DNA from: an uncultured bacterium
GTDB taxonomy: Bacteria; Bacillota; Clostridia; Lachnospirales; Lachnospiraceae
Assembly: GCA_905215155.1 (NCBI GenBank)
Contig: CAJMPJ010000060.1
Span: 1 to 17,432 of the forward strand
Length of the DNA: 17,432 bases
Reading direction: 5' to 3'
Made by a program: the position numbers and the translations under genes
Part shown: positions 1 through 8,428 of the stretch, one piece after another
Layout of the letters: every line of letters starts with the position of its first letter
How positions within the stretch are numbered: the first letter of the stretch is position 1
Notes under the pieces: generated by a model
Told to the model about the DNA's origin: nothing
Databases searched by the model: none
The model's input: only the letters and a program-made list of their open reading frames with translations

Positions 1-1231
1 CCGCCGTTCCTTCCGGAGAAACATAAATGACGGATTCCGGATAGGACTTGTATATAACTGTTTTTGTAACAGACTGTGAACTGTAAGAACTTAATTTCGT
101 ATAGGAAGCAGGCTGAAACGATCCTTGCGGAGTGAAAACCATAGTTACCTGGTTCTCTCCTTTGTTAAGATAAAGGGGCTGTACCACTTCCTGTCCTGCC
201 TTCACCTTCATAGACTGCATGGATAATCCATTTAACTTTGGAGTTACCCAGCCATCTGCGTTGGCCTTGAATACCGCCTGATATCTGCCTGTTGCAGAAC
301 TGGAGGCAGATATGATCTCATAATCCGGCTCCACATAGGTGATTGGACGAGGAATTGCAGGAGGATCAGTTTTTCTGTCAGTTACAGAAAATTCTATGTT
401 TGAAAAGGTTACATTGCATCCTCTGGCTGCGGCCAGACCTACATAAATCTTATCCTTATTAATTTTGCAAAGGGGGTCTTCTTTACCGTCCAGATAGTAG
501 ACCTCCTCCATCTTCTCACCCTTTTTATTAATATAGGAAGCATGATATCCTGTATTGGTGCGCTTTAATATCATGGTATAGGTTTCATTTTTCTTGATCA
601 GTATGGAGGGATCAAATACCCCATCCTGAACGGTAAAACTATTCTTCTCGGGAGCCTTTTCCGTGGAACTGATCCCGGAAAAGAACCGGAATCCCAATCC
701 GTCTTTCAGGCTTTTTGTCTCGCCATCTTCTGTCTTATAACTAAGCTTTGTTCCGATGGCTGCCATGGAATTGGTATAAAATGCCTTATCACTGACCTTA
801 TTCTCTCCGATGCTGTCTCTGGCCAATAAAGCAAATCCTTCCTGTCCGTCCGGAGATGGATTAATATAATCAACGGTCACGTCTGCTTTTAAAGAGAAAT
901 TTTCCTTTTCCGGATCAATGCTTGTATAATAATAGGAAATTCCGTCATATCCGTCGGTAGAAACGAACTTGCCTCCCTTCTTATCAATACTCCCGTCTGC
1001 CTTTACGGTACAGGAGGTAAGACTTACAGTACTATCAATGGAACTGCCTTCCTTAATGGTATTTACACTTCCACTCGTTGACGTTCCGAAATATGCAAAT
1101 TTCCACGCCCTTTCTCCCGCCGTCTCCGAATTCTTCGGAGCAGAAGCCCATGCCGCGCTTCCTGCCGTAACGAGCGAAATTCCGCACAGACAGCAAAAAG
1201 ACAAAACTTTAGTCAAATATCCTTTTTTCAT
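1..1231 (-). CDS. Secreted pectate lyase-like protein (probable PL9), N-terminal part
   Basis: This is an open frame of 410 codons from ATG at 1231 that leaves the window at base 1, so the C-terminal part is missing. The start is preceded by a GAGGGGG ribosome binding site. Residues 1 to about 30 form a signal peptide (MKKGYLTK, a hydrophobic core, then an Ala-rich end), so the protein is exported. Residues about 42-290 look like a concanavalin/LamG-type beta sandwich (WKFAYFGTS, EGFALLARDS, KIYVGLAAARG, VTFSNIEFSV). Residues about 305-375 look like a second small beta module. The last visible residues, VIYVSPEGTA, resemble the conserved beginning of the right-handed beta-helix of PL9 (PelX-type) and related pectate lyases, which cleave polygalacturonate by beta-elimination. 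The catalytic domain itself lies outside the window, so the lyase call is an inference from this short motif, the architecture and the cre-controlled promoter. Another beta-helix polysaccharide lyase or hydrolase is possible. Confidence 0.6.
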   Translation of the reverse strand, partial: MKKGYLTKVLSFCCLCGISLVTAGSAAWASAPKNSETAGERAWKFAYFGTSTSGSVNTIKEGSSIDSTVSLTSCTVKADGSIDKKGGKFVSTDGYDGISYYYTSIDPEKENFSLKADVTVDYINPSPDGQEGFALLARDSIGENKVSDKAFYTNSMAAIGTKLSYKTEDGETKSLKDGLGFRFFSGISSTEKAPEKNSFTVQDGVFDPSILIKKNETYTMILKRTNTGYHASYINKKGEKMEEVYYLDGKEDPLCKINKDKIYVGLAAARGCNVTFSNIEFSVTDRKTDPPAIPRPITYVEPDYEIISASSSATGRYQAVFKANADGWVTPKLNGLSMQSMKVKAGQEVVQPLYLNKGENQVTMVFTPQGSFQPASYTKLSSYSSQSVTKTVIYKSYPESVIYVSPEGTA

Positions 1232-1333
1232 GGTATCCCCCTCATTCTAAAAATAATATCAAAATACAATTTTGTAAAATGGAATAACCTTAATATGCCA
1301 GAACAAATACCAGGCATTGTCTATAAAACCCAA

Positions 1334-1347
1334 TGTAAGCGCTTACA
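1334..1347. promoter_or_regulatory. Catabolite response element (cre), perfect palindrome
   Basis: TGTAAGCGCTTACA is a perfect 14-bp palindrome that fits the CcpA cre consensus TGWAARCGYTWNCW at every position. It lies about 10-23 bases downstream of the predicted start of transcription of the minus-strand lyase gene. Known cre sites at that position repress by blocking initiation or elongation, so glucose repression of the lyase is expected. Another LacI-family regulator specific for pectin breakdown products could recognise the same type of site. Confidence 0.75.
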
Positions 1348-1363
1348 CTGTACAACATATACT

Positions 1364-1392
1364 ATATTATCACACTTAAATTATTTTTTCAA
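1364..1392 (-). promoter_or_regulatory. Sigma-A-type promoter of the lyase-like gene
   Basis: Read on the minus strand, TTGAAA (1392-1387) is followed after 17 bases by TAATAT (1369-1364). Both are close to the vegetative consensus at ideal spacing. The expected transcription start is near 1357, giving a leader of roughly 125 nt before the ATG at 1231. Confidence 0.6.
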
Positions 1393-1545
1393 TACAACAT
1401 AGCCAATTACCCTCTTGCAAGTATATCATTTGCATATTTTTTCCAATTTTCGTCATTTATATTTATGCAATATGACCATAAACTTGGTTATACTTTACTA
1501 TCTTAGTTTTTTTTAAAAAGACTGGATTTTTTTTTGATTTAGATG

Positions 1546-1551
1546 TATAAT
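1546..1551 (+). promoter_or_regulatory. Possible -10 element for pyrG
   Basis: A perfect TATAAT lies 54 bases upstream of the pyrG start. The matching -35 region (around 1522-1528, CTGGATT) is poor, so this assignment is tentative. The strong ribosome binding site AAGGAGGT follows at about 1588-1595. Confidence 0.35.
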
Positions 1552-1604
1552 TCTATTTTTGAAAACATCCCCATACCATCACCACAGAAGGAGGTTACAC
1601 TGTT

Positions 1605-3206
1605 ATGTCAGTGAAATACGTATTTGTCACCGGAGGTGTTGTGTCCGGTCTTGGCAAAGGTATTACCGCAGCATCACTTGGACGACTGTTAAAAGCCAGA
1701 GGCTATAAAGTCACCATGCAAAAATTCGATCCTTATATCAATATCGATCCAGGTACCATGAATCCGGTTCAGCATGGAGAAGTTTTCGTCACGGAAGATG
1801 GAGTGGAAACAGACCTTGACCTTGGTCACTACGAACGTTTTATTGATGAAAGCCTGACAAAGAATTCCAATGTCACAACCGGAAAGGTCTATTGGACCGT
1901 ACTGACCCGGGAACGCCGCGGGGACTTTGGGGGAGGCACCGTACAGGTTATCCCTCATATTACCGACGAAATAAAAAGCCGCTTTCACCGCAACCACAAT
2001 TCCTCTGAAACAGAGATTGCCATTATCGAAGTCGGCGGAACGGTAGGCGATATCGAAAGCCAGCCTTTCTTAGAGGCGATCCGACAATTCCAACATGAAG
2101 TAGGCCACGAAAATGCGATTCTCATTCACGTGACCCTGGTTCCATATCTGAAAGTTTCAGGAGAACTGAAAACCAAACCGACCCAGTCCAGTGTAAAAGA
2201 CTTACAGGGAATGGGAATCCAGCCCGACATCATCGTATGCCGTTCCGAACTGCCCCTTGATGACGGAATCCGAAGCAAGATCGCACAATTCTGCAATGTT
2301 CCCAAAACCCATGTAATTGAGAACCTGGATGTTGAGGTACTATATGAACTTCCGCTTGTAATGGAACAGGAAAACTTAGCTCAGGTTGCCTGTGAAAGTT
2401 TAAAACTCCCCTGTCCAGCACCGGATTTGACCGAATGGGCTGCCATGATCGACAACTGGAAGCATCCGGAAAAAGAAGTGACCATTGCTCTGGTAGGAAA
2501 ATACATTCAGCTTCATGATGCATACATCTCCGTTGTGGAAGCATTGAAACACGGCGGTGTTTATAACCGGGCAGATGTAACTATCAAATGGGTAGATTCT
2601 GAACTGGTTACCGATGAAAACGCAGAAGAATATTTCCATGATGTAAATGGAATTCTGGTTCCGGGAGGCTTTGGAAGCCGGGGATTTGAAGGAAAAATCT
2701 CTTCCATTCGATATGCCCGTGAACATCATATTCCGTTCCTTGGCATATGCCTTGGCATGCAGATGGCCATTGTGGAATTTGCCCGCCATGTAGTGGGCTT
2801 TTCCGATGCTCATACCGTCGAACTGGATGAACAGACCACGCACCCTGTCATTCATTTGATGCCGGATCAAAACGATGTGGAGGACATCGGCGGAACCCTC
2901 CGTCTCGGTTCCTATCCATGCGTCCTGGACAAGTCCTCCAAATCCTATGAGGTGTACGGGGAGGAGCTGATCCATGAACGCCACAGACACCGTTATGAGG
3001 TAAACAATGACTATCGGGAAGATTTGGTGAAAGCCGGTATGAAGCTTTCCGGAATCTCTCCCGACGGACGGATTGTAGAAATGGTGGAAATCCCGTCTCA
3101 TCCGTGGTTTATCGCAACTCAGGCCCATCCGGAATTTAAATCACGCCCAAACAGACCTCATCCCCTGTTCCGTGATTTCATCAAGGCGGCTGTTGAAAAC
3201 AAATAA
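1605..3206 (+). CDS. pyrG: CTP synthase
   Basis: CTP synthase makes CTP from UTP, ATP and glutamine, the last step of pyrimidine nucleotide synthesis, in the cytoplasm. The 533-residue length is normal for the family. The N-terminal synthetase domain (about 1-265) opens with the P-loop-like VSGLGKGI (residues 13-20) and contains the family block [15 protein letters not shown]. The C-terminal class I glutamine amidotransferase domain (about 290-530) has the oxyanion motif PGGFGSRG, the nucleophile Cys382 in GICLGMQ, and His508 and Glu510 in AHPEF, so the catalytic triad is complete. The ATG follows AAGGAGGT by about ten bases. The gene stands alone: its own terminator follows and the next gene has a separate promoter. 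I looked for the leader attenuator known from Bacillus pyrG and did not find one. Confidence 0.97.
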   Translation: MSVKYVFVTGGVVSGLGKGITAASLGRLLKARGYKVTMQKFDPYINIDPGTMNPVQHGEVFVTEDGVETDLDLGHYERFIDESLTKNSNVTTGKVYWTVLTRERRGDFGGGTVQVIPHITDEIKSRFHRNHNSSETEIAIIEVGGTVGDIESQPFLEAIRQFQHEVGHENAILIHVTLVPYLKVSGELKTKPTQSSVKDLQGMGIQPDIIVCRSELPLDDGIRSKIAQFCNVPKTHVIENLDVEVLYELPLVMEQENLAQVACESLKLPCPAPDLTEWAAMIDNWKHPEKEVTIALVGKYIQLHDAYISVVEALKHGGVYNRADVTIKWVDSELVTDENAEEYFHDVNGILVPGGFGSRGFEGKISSIRYAREHHIPFLGICLGMQMAIVEFARHVVGFSDAHTVELDEQTTHPVIHLMPDQNDVEDIGGTLRLGSYPCVLDKSSKSYEVYGEELIHERHRHRYEVNNDYREDLVKAGMKLSGISPDGRIVEMVEIPSHPWFIATQAHPEFKSRPNRPHPLFRDFIKAAVENK

Positions 3207-3225
3207 AATAAGATTTTTTAGAACG

Positions 3226-3266
3226 AAGGAGTTCGGGTTCTTGCAAAAGAACCTGGCTCCTTTTTT
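3226..3266 (+). terminator. Rho-independent terminator of pyrG
   Basis: A long hairpin starts 19 bases after the pyrG stop. AAGGAG (3226-3231) pairs with CTCCTT (3257-3262), and an inner GGGTTCTT pairs with AAGAACCT around a GCAA loop. A run of six T residues (3261-3266) follows. Confidence 0.85.
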
Positions 3267-3317
3267 GATGGGAAAAGAGGATTTCACTTTAAATTATTAT
3301 TTTCTTTTCATTTTTTC

Positions 3318-3345
3318 TTGCACTTTTTTCATCTTCTGCTATAAT
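3318..3345 (+). promoter_or_regulatory. Promoter of the liv operon
   Basis: TTGCAC (3318-3323) and TATAAT (3340-3345) are separated by 16 bases and lie just downstream of the pyrG terminator. The predicted leader to the first liv start codon is about 60 nt. I saw no T-box, and no convincing CodY box. Confidence 0.7.
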
Positions 3346-3414
3346 ATAATGCAACGTGTGTCCACAGGAAAGACAGTTGTATTTACAGGAGATACACATA
3401 AAGGAGGATATGTT

Positions 3415-4596
3415 ATGAAATTAAAAAAAGTATTTGCACTCACTCTCGCGGCATGCATGAGCACCAGTCTCATTGCCGGCTGCAGTAACTCAGGTTCTTC
3501 ATCATCTTCAAAAAGCGGCGAAAAGGTTATCAAAATTGGGGTATTTGAACCGACCACAGGCGAAAACGGAGGCGGCGGCATGCAGGAAGTGCTGGGAATA
3601 CGTTACGCCAACCAAACACACCCGACGGTTAAGATCGGAGAAGATGAGTATAAAGTGGAATTAGTAGAAGTAGATAATAAATCCGATAAAACAGAAGCGG
3701 TCAACGCTGCACAGAAGCTTGTAAGCGAAAAGGTATCCGTTGTTCTTGGAAGCTACGGCTCCGGTGTTTCCATCGCTGCCGGACAGATTTTTGCAGATGC
3801 AAAGATCCCTGCCATCGGTGCTTCCTGTACCAATCCCCAGGTAACCCAGGGCAATGATTACTATTTCCGCGTATGCTTCCTGGACCCGTTCCAGGGAACC
3901 GTTATGGCAAACTATGCAAATGACAACGGGGCAAAAAAAGCAGCCATCATCACCCAGCTTGGCGATGACTACTCCTCCGGACTTGGTTCCTTCTTTAAGA
4001 CAGCCTTCACCGGCTTAGGCGGATCTGTCGTCAGTGAAGAACAGTTCCAGACTAACCAGACAGACTTTAAGGCCATCTTAACCAACATCAAGGCCCAGAA
4101 CCCTGATATCATCTTTGCGCCGTCTTCCATTACCACGGCTCCCCTGATCATCAAGCAGGCCCGTGAGCTTGGGATTACCGCAACCATCGCTGCCGGCGAT
4201 ACCTGGGAGAATTCAACCATCATTGAAAATGCCGGAGCTTCCGCTGAGGGAATTGTTCTCTCCACCTTCTTTGATGAAGCAGCACCAGCCAGTGATGAAG
4301 CCGCCAGCTTTGTCTCCGGATTTAAAACCTATTTAAAAGAGCAGAAACAAGATGAGATCATTCCGGCAGTATCCGCACTTGGCTATGACGCTTATTTATG
4401 CGCATTAAAAGCAATTGAAACGGCTGGCTCTGCTGACGGAACCGCCATCAAAGACGCATTAAAGGGAGTTACCATTGACGGTGTTACCGGCACCATCTCT
4501 TTTGATGAAAATGGAGATGCAAAAAAGGATATGGCATTTATCAAAACCGTGAAAGACGGCAATTTTAAATTCCTGACAACTACTACGGTAAAATAA
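3415..4596 (+). CDS. livJ: Branched-chain amino acid ABC transporter, substrate-binding lipoprotein
   Basis: This is the extracellular solute-binding component of a HAAT-family ABC importer, which captures the substrate and hands it to the LivHM permeases. I chose the ATG at 3415 (393 residues), not the longer in-frame extension to 3172, because AAGGAGG lies nine bases upstream and a lipoprotein signal peptide begins exactly there. That signal has a basic MKLKK start, a hydrophobic core and the lipobox LIAGC with the acylated Cys23, followed by a Ser/Lys-rich linker. The mature protein starts with the strand typical of type I periplasmic-binding folds (VIKIGVFEPTTGENG) and contains AAQKLVSEKVSVVLG and VTGTISFDENGD, all usual for the LivJ/Peripla_BP_6 family. 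Leu/Ile/Val is the usual ligand. Related proteins bind other amino acids, urea or aromatic acids, so the ligand is not proved by sequence. Confidence 0.88.
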   Translation: MKLKKVFALTLAACMSTSLIAGCSNSGSSSSSKSGEKVIKIGVFEPTTGENGGGGMQEVLGIRYANQTHPTVKIGEDEYKVELVEVDNKSDKTEAVNAAQKLVSEKVSVVLGSYGSGVSIAAGQIFADAKIPAIGASCTNPQVTQGNDYYFRVCFLDPFQGTVMANYANDNGAKKAAIITQLGDDYSSGLGSFFKTAFTGLGGSVVSEEQFQTNQTDFKAILTNIKAQNPDIIFAPSSITTAPLIIKQARELGITATIAAGDTWENSTIIENAGASAEGIVLSTFFDEAAPASDEAASFVSGFKTYLKEQKQDEIIPAVSALGYDAYLCALKAIETAGSADGTAIKDALKGVTIDGVTGTISFDENGDAKKDMAFIKTVKDGNFKFLTTTTVK

Positions 4597-4628
4597 TCAA
4601 ATAAACCGCAATTAAGCAATCATCACCG

Positions 4629-4662
4629 AATGAGTGGGGACGCACTTTCTTCCCCACTCGTT
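4629..4662 (+). promoter_or_regulatory. Intercistronic hairpin after the binding-protein gene
   Basis: GAGTGGGG (4632-4639) pairs perfectly with CCCCACTC (4652-4659), and three weaker pairs can extend the stem to 4629-4662. Only a broken T tract (TTCCATTT) follows, so this is unlikely to be a full terminator. A partial terminator or a 3' mRNA stabiliser is more likely, and would raise binding-protein levels over the membrane subunits. Confidence 0.6.
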
Positions 4663-4718
4663 CCATTTGTAACAGGTACTTATCCCATATACTTTACAGA
4701 TAGGAGGCTTTTTGCCAC

Positions 4719-5600
4719 ATGAGTCTTTCAACCTTTTTACAGCAATGTCTGACCGGAATTTCCTTAGGCGGTGCTTATGCCCTCATCGCCATTGGCTATA
4801 CGCTGGTTTATGGAATCCTTCGCCTGATCAATTTCGCTCACGGAGATATTTTCATGATGGCCGGCTATTTTATGATATTTGCTATGGCAAGTTTTCCATG
4901 GTTTATCTCCATTCCACTGGTGTTACTCGTAACGGTGGTTTTGGGCGTGTCCATTGAACGGATTGCGTACCGCCCTCTTCGTACCGCCCCCAGAATGTCT
5001 GTCATGATCTCTGCCATCGGTGTATCCTATCTTTTGCAGAATCTGGCTACATATCTGTTCACTGCCCTGCCAAAGGGATATCCGGAGCTTCCCGGTCTAA
5101 AGAAGATCTATCAGATCGGCGGACTCTCCGCCTCCTTTGTTACCTTCCTGACGCCGGTCCTTACCCTTTTCATTGTTTATGTGCTCATGATTTTGATCAA
5201 TAAGACAAAGATCGGTATGGCAATGCGCGCTGTGGCTAAGGATTACGATACTGCCTCTTTGATGGGAATCAAGATCAACCGCATCATCACCTTTACCTTT
5301 GCTGTTGGCTCTCTGCTTGCGGCAGTCGGCTCTGTACTTTATTTTACAGACCGTATGACCGTATTTCCCTTCTCCGGCTCCCTGCCGGGCTTAAAATGCT
5401 TCGTAGCAGCTGTATTCGGCGGAATCGGCAGCATACCGGGTGCGGTCATCGGGGGATTTATCCTTGGACTGGGTGAAACCGCCCTGGTTGCCATGGGCTA
5501 TTCCACCTTCAGTGATGCATTTACCTTTATTCTGCTCATTGCCATTCTCCTGATCAAACCTACGGGATTGTTCGGCGAGAAAACAACCGATAAAGTGTGA
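4719..5600 (+). CDS. livH: Branched-chain amino acid ABC transporter permease LivH
   Basis: This is the first of two integral membrane subunits that form the translocation channel of the importer. The 293-residue protein is almost entirely hydrophobic, with several transmembrane helices. It carries family blocks of the BPD_transp_2/LivH group: SLGGAYALIAIGYTLVYG at the N-terminus, INFAHGDIFMMAGY, and near the C-terminus the cytoplasmic loop FVAAVFGGIGSIPGAVIGG, which contacts the ATPases. AGGAGG lies upstream with a slightly long gap (about 11 bases) to the ATG. The gene is 122 bases after livJ and only 10 bases before the start of livM, as expected for one transcript. Confidence 0.92.
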   Translation: MSLSTFLQQCLTGISLGGAYALIAIGYTLVYGILRLINFAHGDIFMMAGYFMIFAMASFPWFISIPLVLLVTVVLGVSIERIAYRPLRTAPRMSVMISAIGVSYLLQNLATYLFTALPKGYPELPGLKKIYQIGGLSASFVTFLTPVLTLFIVYVLMILINKTKIGMAMRAVAKDYDTASLMGIKINRIITFTFAVGSLLAAVGSVLYFTDRMTVFPFSGSLPGLKCFVAAVFGGIGSIPGAVIGGFILGLGETALVAMGYSTFSDAFTFILLIAILLIKPTGLFGEKTTDKV

Positions 5601-5610
5601 GGTGCTTTTT

Positions 5611-6711
5611 ATGAAAAAAACAATATCCAAAAACAGACTTTATACCCTGATTGCACTTTTGTTCGTCATTGGCATTCTTGGTATTTTACAGGCAAACAGT
5701 GCTAAGTACAGCTATCAGATCTCCATTTTGGAGAGAAGTGCCATCTACGCTGTGGTTGCCGTTTCCATGAACCTGCTTACCGGCTTTACGGGGCTGTTTT
5801 CCTTGGGGCAGGCCGGCTTTATGGCCATAGGAGCCTACACCGTTGCCATTCTTACCATTCCGGTCGAAAGCAGGGCCAGTGTATATTATGTGAATGGGAT
5901 TGCACCAGCCATCGCCAACCTTCAGTGTCCTTTCTGGCTGGCACTCATCATTGCCGGGCTGATCTCCGCAGGCATCGCTGCCTTGATCGGAATTCCGGTT
6001 CTGCGGTTAAAAAGTGATTACCTTGCCATTGCCACACTTGGTTTTTCCGAAATTATCCGGGCCGTAATCTCCGCTCCCCAGCTAAACAAGGTGACCAACG
6101 GTTCCTACGGACTTAAAAATATTCCTGGATTTCCAAACCTTTATGTGGCATTCGGACTGTGTGCCCTTTGTATCCTTTTGATGGTCCTTTTGGTCAATTC
6201 CTCTTACGGCCGGGCCTTTAAAGCGCTCCGGGAAGATGAAGTGGCAGCTCAGGCCATGGGACTGAATCTGTTCCGCTACAAGGAACTGGCATTTGTGATC
6301 TCCTCCTTTTTTACAGGTGTCGGGGGAGGCCTTCTGGCCATGTTCATGCGTTCCATTGATTCCAAGACATTCTCCATTAATATGACCTATGATATTCTCC
6401 TTATTGTGGTTTTGGGAGGGATCGGAAGCATTACCGGAAGCGTAATCGGCGCCTTTTTGGTAACAGCAGGAAGAGAATGGCTGCGTTTCTTTGATAATCC
6501 GCTGACGATCGGAGGTATTGACATCCCATTGTTCCGCTCCGGTTTCCGTATGGTCATCTTTTCCATCCTTTTAATGATGGTAGTGCTCTTCTACCGCCGG
6601 GGCATTATGGGAAATAATGAGTTTTCCTGGGACGGACTGGGGCGGCTGATCCGCAGCATCCCAGGCAGACTGAAGAAGAAAAATAAAACACAGAAGGGAG
6701 AAAATGCATAA
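5611..6711 (+). CDS. livM: Branched-chain amino acid ABC transporter permease LivM
   Basis: This is the second permease subunit, which forms a heterodimer with LivH. I prefer ATG 5611 (366 residues) over the in-frame GTG at 5602, because GAGGTG lies six bases before the ATG and overlaps the livH stop region. Family signatures are AVVAVSMNLLTGFTGLFSLG and QAGFMAIGAY near residues 48-76, the domain core VLRLKSDYLAIATLGFSEI, ALREDEVAAQAMG, and the ATPase-contact loop VVLGGIGSITGSVIGAF. The C-terminal tail is Lys/Arg-rich and cytoplasmic. Its TAA overlaps the livG ATG by one base, which suggests translational coupling. Confidence 0.92.
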   Translation: MKKTISKNRLYTLIALLFVIGILGILQANSAKYSYQISILERSAIYAVVAVSMNLLTGFTGLFSLGQAGFMAIGAYTVAILTIPVESRASVYYVNGIAPAIANLQCPFWLALIIAGLISAGIAALIGIPVLRLKSDYLAIATLGFSEIIRAVISAPQLNKVTNGSYGLKNIPGFPNLYVAFGLCALCILLMVLLVNSSYGRAFKALREDEVAAQAMGLNLFRYKELAFVISSFFTGVGGGLLAMFMRSIDSKTFSINMTYDILLIVVLGGIGSITGSVIGAFLVTAGREWLRFFDNPLTIGGIDIPLFRSGFRMVIFSILLMMVVLFYRRGIMGNNEFSWDGLGRLIRSIPGRLKKKNKTQKGENA

Positions 6712-7577
6712 TGTCAGCAGAAGCAAAAACTCCGGTGAGTGTCCTTCACATGCAGGATGTCACCATGCAGTTTGGCGGCGTTGTGGCAGTAAACGGTTTG
6801 ACCCTGGATGTCAATGAAGGGGAAATCGTTGCCTTAATCGGTCCTAACGGTGCCGGAAAGACCACTGCCTTTAACTGTGTGACCGGAATCTATGAGCCAA
6901 CCTTCGGGCAGGTGGATTTTATGGGGAAAACCATATTATCCAATACTCCAAAGGGGAAAATGCAGAAAATGTATCTGGGCGAAGTGGTTCCAAGACCTCT
7001 TCCGGTGATCCGCAATACACCGGATAAGATCACCCAGAAGGGAATTGCCCGTACCTTCCAGAACATCCGGCTTTTCGGCCAGCTATCGGTCTTTGACAAC
7101 GTCCTTATTGCAAAGCACATGAGGGCCAAACAGAATGTGATCTCTGCCACACTCCGGCTGAATCATAAAGAGGAAGAACGGATGCGTGCGGAGACCACAG
7201 CCCTTTTAGAGGAACAGAATCTTCTTCATTTAAAAGATGAGATCGCCTCTTCCCTTCCCTACGGCTTACAACGGCGTCTGGAAATTGCAAGGGCACTTGC
7301 TACAGAACCTAAGTTTCTGCTCCTTGATGAGCCGGCCGCAGGAATGAACCCGCAGGAGACCCAGGAACTTACGGATTTTATCAAACAGATCCGCGATTCC
7401 TATCACCTGACGGTATTTATGATTGAACACCATATGGATCTGGTCATGCAGATCTCAGACCGCATCTATGTACTGGATTTCGGCAAACTGATTGCTCAGG
7501 GAACACCGGAGGAAATCCAGAACAACGAACGGGTCATTGAAGCATATCTGGGGGTGAGCGACGATGCTGAAGATTGA
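6711..7577 (+). CDS. livG: Branched-chain amino acid ABC transporter ATPase LivG
   Basis: This is one of the two cytoplasmic ATPases that power the importer. The 288-residue protein has Walker A GPNGAGKT with Lys50, the Q-loop at Gln117 in ARTFQNIRLF, a signature region LPYGLQRRLEIARAL (the LivG-type variant of LSGGQ), Walker B LLLDEPAAG with Asp206 and Glu207, and an H-loop at His240. Between the first strands and the Q-loop, residues about 75-104 form an extra loop compared with textbook LivG sequences (see the findings). The start overlaps the livM stop, and the end overlaps the livF start by 14 bases, so the two ATPases are made from one coupled message. Confidence 0.93.
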   Translation: MSAEAKTPVSVLHMQDVTMQFGGVVAVNGLTLDVNEGEIVALIGPNGAGKTTAFNCVTGIYEPTFGQVDFMGKTILSNTPKGKMQKMYLGEVVPRPLPVIRNTPDKITQKGIARTFQNIRLFGQLSVFDNVLIAKHMRAKQNVISATLRLNHKEEERMRAETTALLEEQNLLHLKDEIASSLPYGLQRRLEIARALATEPKFLLLDEPAAGMNPQETQELTDFIKQIRDSYHLTVFMIEHHMDLVMQISDRIYVLDFGKLIAQGTPEEIQNNERVIEAYLGVSDDAED

Positions 7578-8274
7578 TAATTTACGAGTGAATTATGGGG
7601 GGATTGAGGCCGTAAAGGGAATTTCTTTTGAAGTACCGGATAAAAGCATTGTGACCTTGATCGGTGCCAACGGAGCAGGAAAAAGCACCACCCTCCGGTC
7701 CATTGTAGGGCTTGTCAAGCCTGCCGCAGGAAGCAGCATTACCTTAGACGGACAAGAGCTGATCGGTGTTGACACGACCGGGATCGTAGCCAAGGGAATC
7801 GCACTGGTACCGGAAGGGCGCCATGTATTTCCGGATATGACGGTCATTGAAAATATAAAAATCGGAGCTTATTTGAGAAAAGACAGCCTGGAAGACGATA
7901 TCAACTGGGTATATACTCTTTTTCCAAGATTAAAGGAACGCAGCTGGCAGCTTTCCGGAACGCTTTCCGGCGGAGAACAGCAGATGCTTGCAGTGGCAAG
8001 AGCCTTAATGAGCAAGCCAAGAATCTTAATGATGGACGAACCGTCTCTTGGCTTGGCACCGCTTATTGTAAAGGATTTATTCTCGATCATCAGGGAGATT
8101 AATAAAAAGGGCGTGACAGTGCTTTTAATCGAGCAGAATGCCAATATGGCCCTGCACACGGCGGATATCGGCTATGTGCTGGAAACCGGACGGATCACTT
8201 TATCCGGAGCAGGAAAAGAGCTTCTGGCGGATGAATCAGTGAAAGCCGCTTACCTTGGAAAGAAAAAGAATTAA
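7564..8274 (+). CDS. livF: Branched-chain amino acid ABC transporter ATPase LivF
   Basis: This is the second ATPase of the importer, pairing with LivG. At 236 residues it has the usual LivF length. It has Walker A GANGAGKS with Lys40, the LivF block LVPEGRHVFPDMTVIENI, signature LSGGEQQML, Walker B ILMMDEPSLGLAP, and the H-loop region VTVLLIEQNANMAL (Gln-Asn replaces the usual His environment, as is common in LivF). The ATG lies inside the last codons of livG. It is the last gene of the operon, followed by a strong terminator about 25 bases later. Confidence 0.95.
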   Translation: MLKIDNLRVNYGGIEAVKGISFEVPDKSIVTLIGANGAGKSTTLRSIVGLVKPAAGSSITLDGQELIGVDTTGIVAKGIALVPEGRHVFPDMTVIENIKIGAYLRKDSLEDDINWVYTLFPRLKERSWQLSGTLSGGEQQMLAVARALMSKPRILMMDEPSLGLAPLIVKDLFSIIREINKKGVTVLLIEQNANMALHTADIGYVLETGRITLSGAGKELLADESVKAAYLGKKKN

Positions 8275-8298
8275 TTTTTATCTTCTCCATACATTTAG

Positions 8299-8336
8299 AA
8301 AAAGGCAGCAGATGCTTTTGCATCCGCTGCCTTTTT
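8299..8336 (+). terminator. Rho-independent terminator of the liv operon
   Basis: GGCAGCAGATGC pairs with GCATCCGCTGCC around a TTTT loop (one A/C mismatch), flanked by five A residues on the left and five T residues on the right. Its symmetry would let it work in both directions. Confidence 0.9.
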
Positions 8337-8428
8337 CTGTCTGAATAAAAAACCCCATTTCAATTTTTCTTCCCTCTGCTTATCCCTTTCCGAATTATAA
8401 TTACTGGATTTCAAAAGGTTTAACCTTA

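Larger units (their letters stand above)
1232..1604. other. Divergent intergenic region between the lyase-like gene and pyrG
   Basis: This AT-rich 373-bp stretch carries no supportable gene. It holds the minus-strand promoter and cre site listed separately, and a possible pyrG promoter in its right half. A weak dyad (ATGCC, then GGCAT, 1294-1316) lies in the leader of the lyase transcript. I see no attenuator, riboswitch or transcription terminator here. Confidence 0.7.

Noticed and set aside
1294..1316. Dyad ATGCC...GGCAT in the leader of the lyase-like gene
   Set aside because: Five base pairs with a 13-base loop is weak, and no regulatory class is recognisable.
1500..1604. Possible pyrG leader attenuator or CTP-sensing start region
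   Set aside because: No terminator hairpin and no run of initiating G residues at a plausible transcription start were seen.
2400..3128. Minus-strand open frame of 242 codons opposite pyrG
   Set aside because: It is a shadow of the well-conserved pyrG coding strand, with no family resemblance and no ribosome binding site. Similar shadows lie opposite ribF (12297-13013) and nrnA (13802-14527).
3172..3414. N-terminal extension of the livJ reading frame back into pyrG
   Set aside because: It crosses the pyrG terminator and the liv promoter. The lipoprotein signal and ribosome binding site support ATG 3415.
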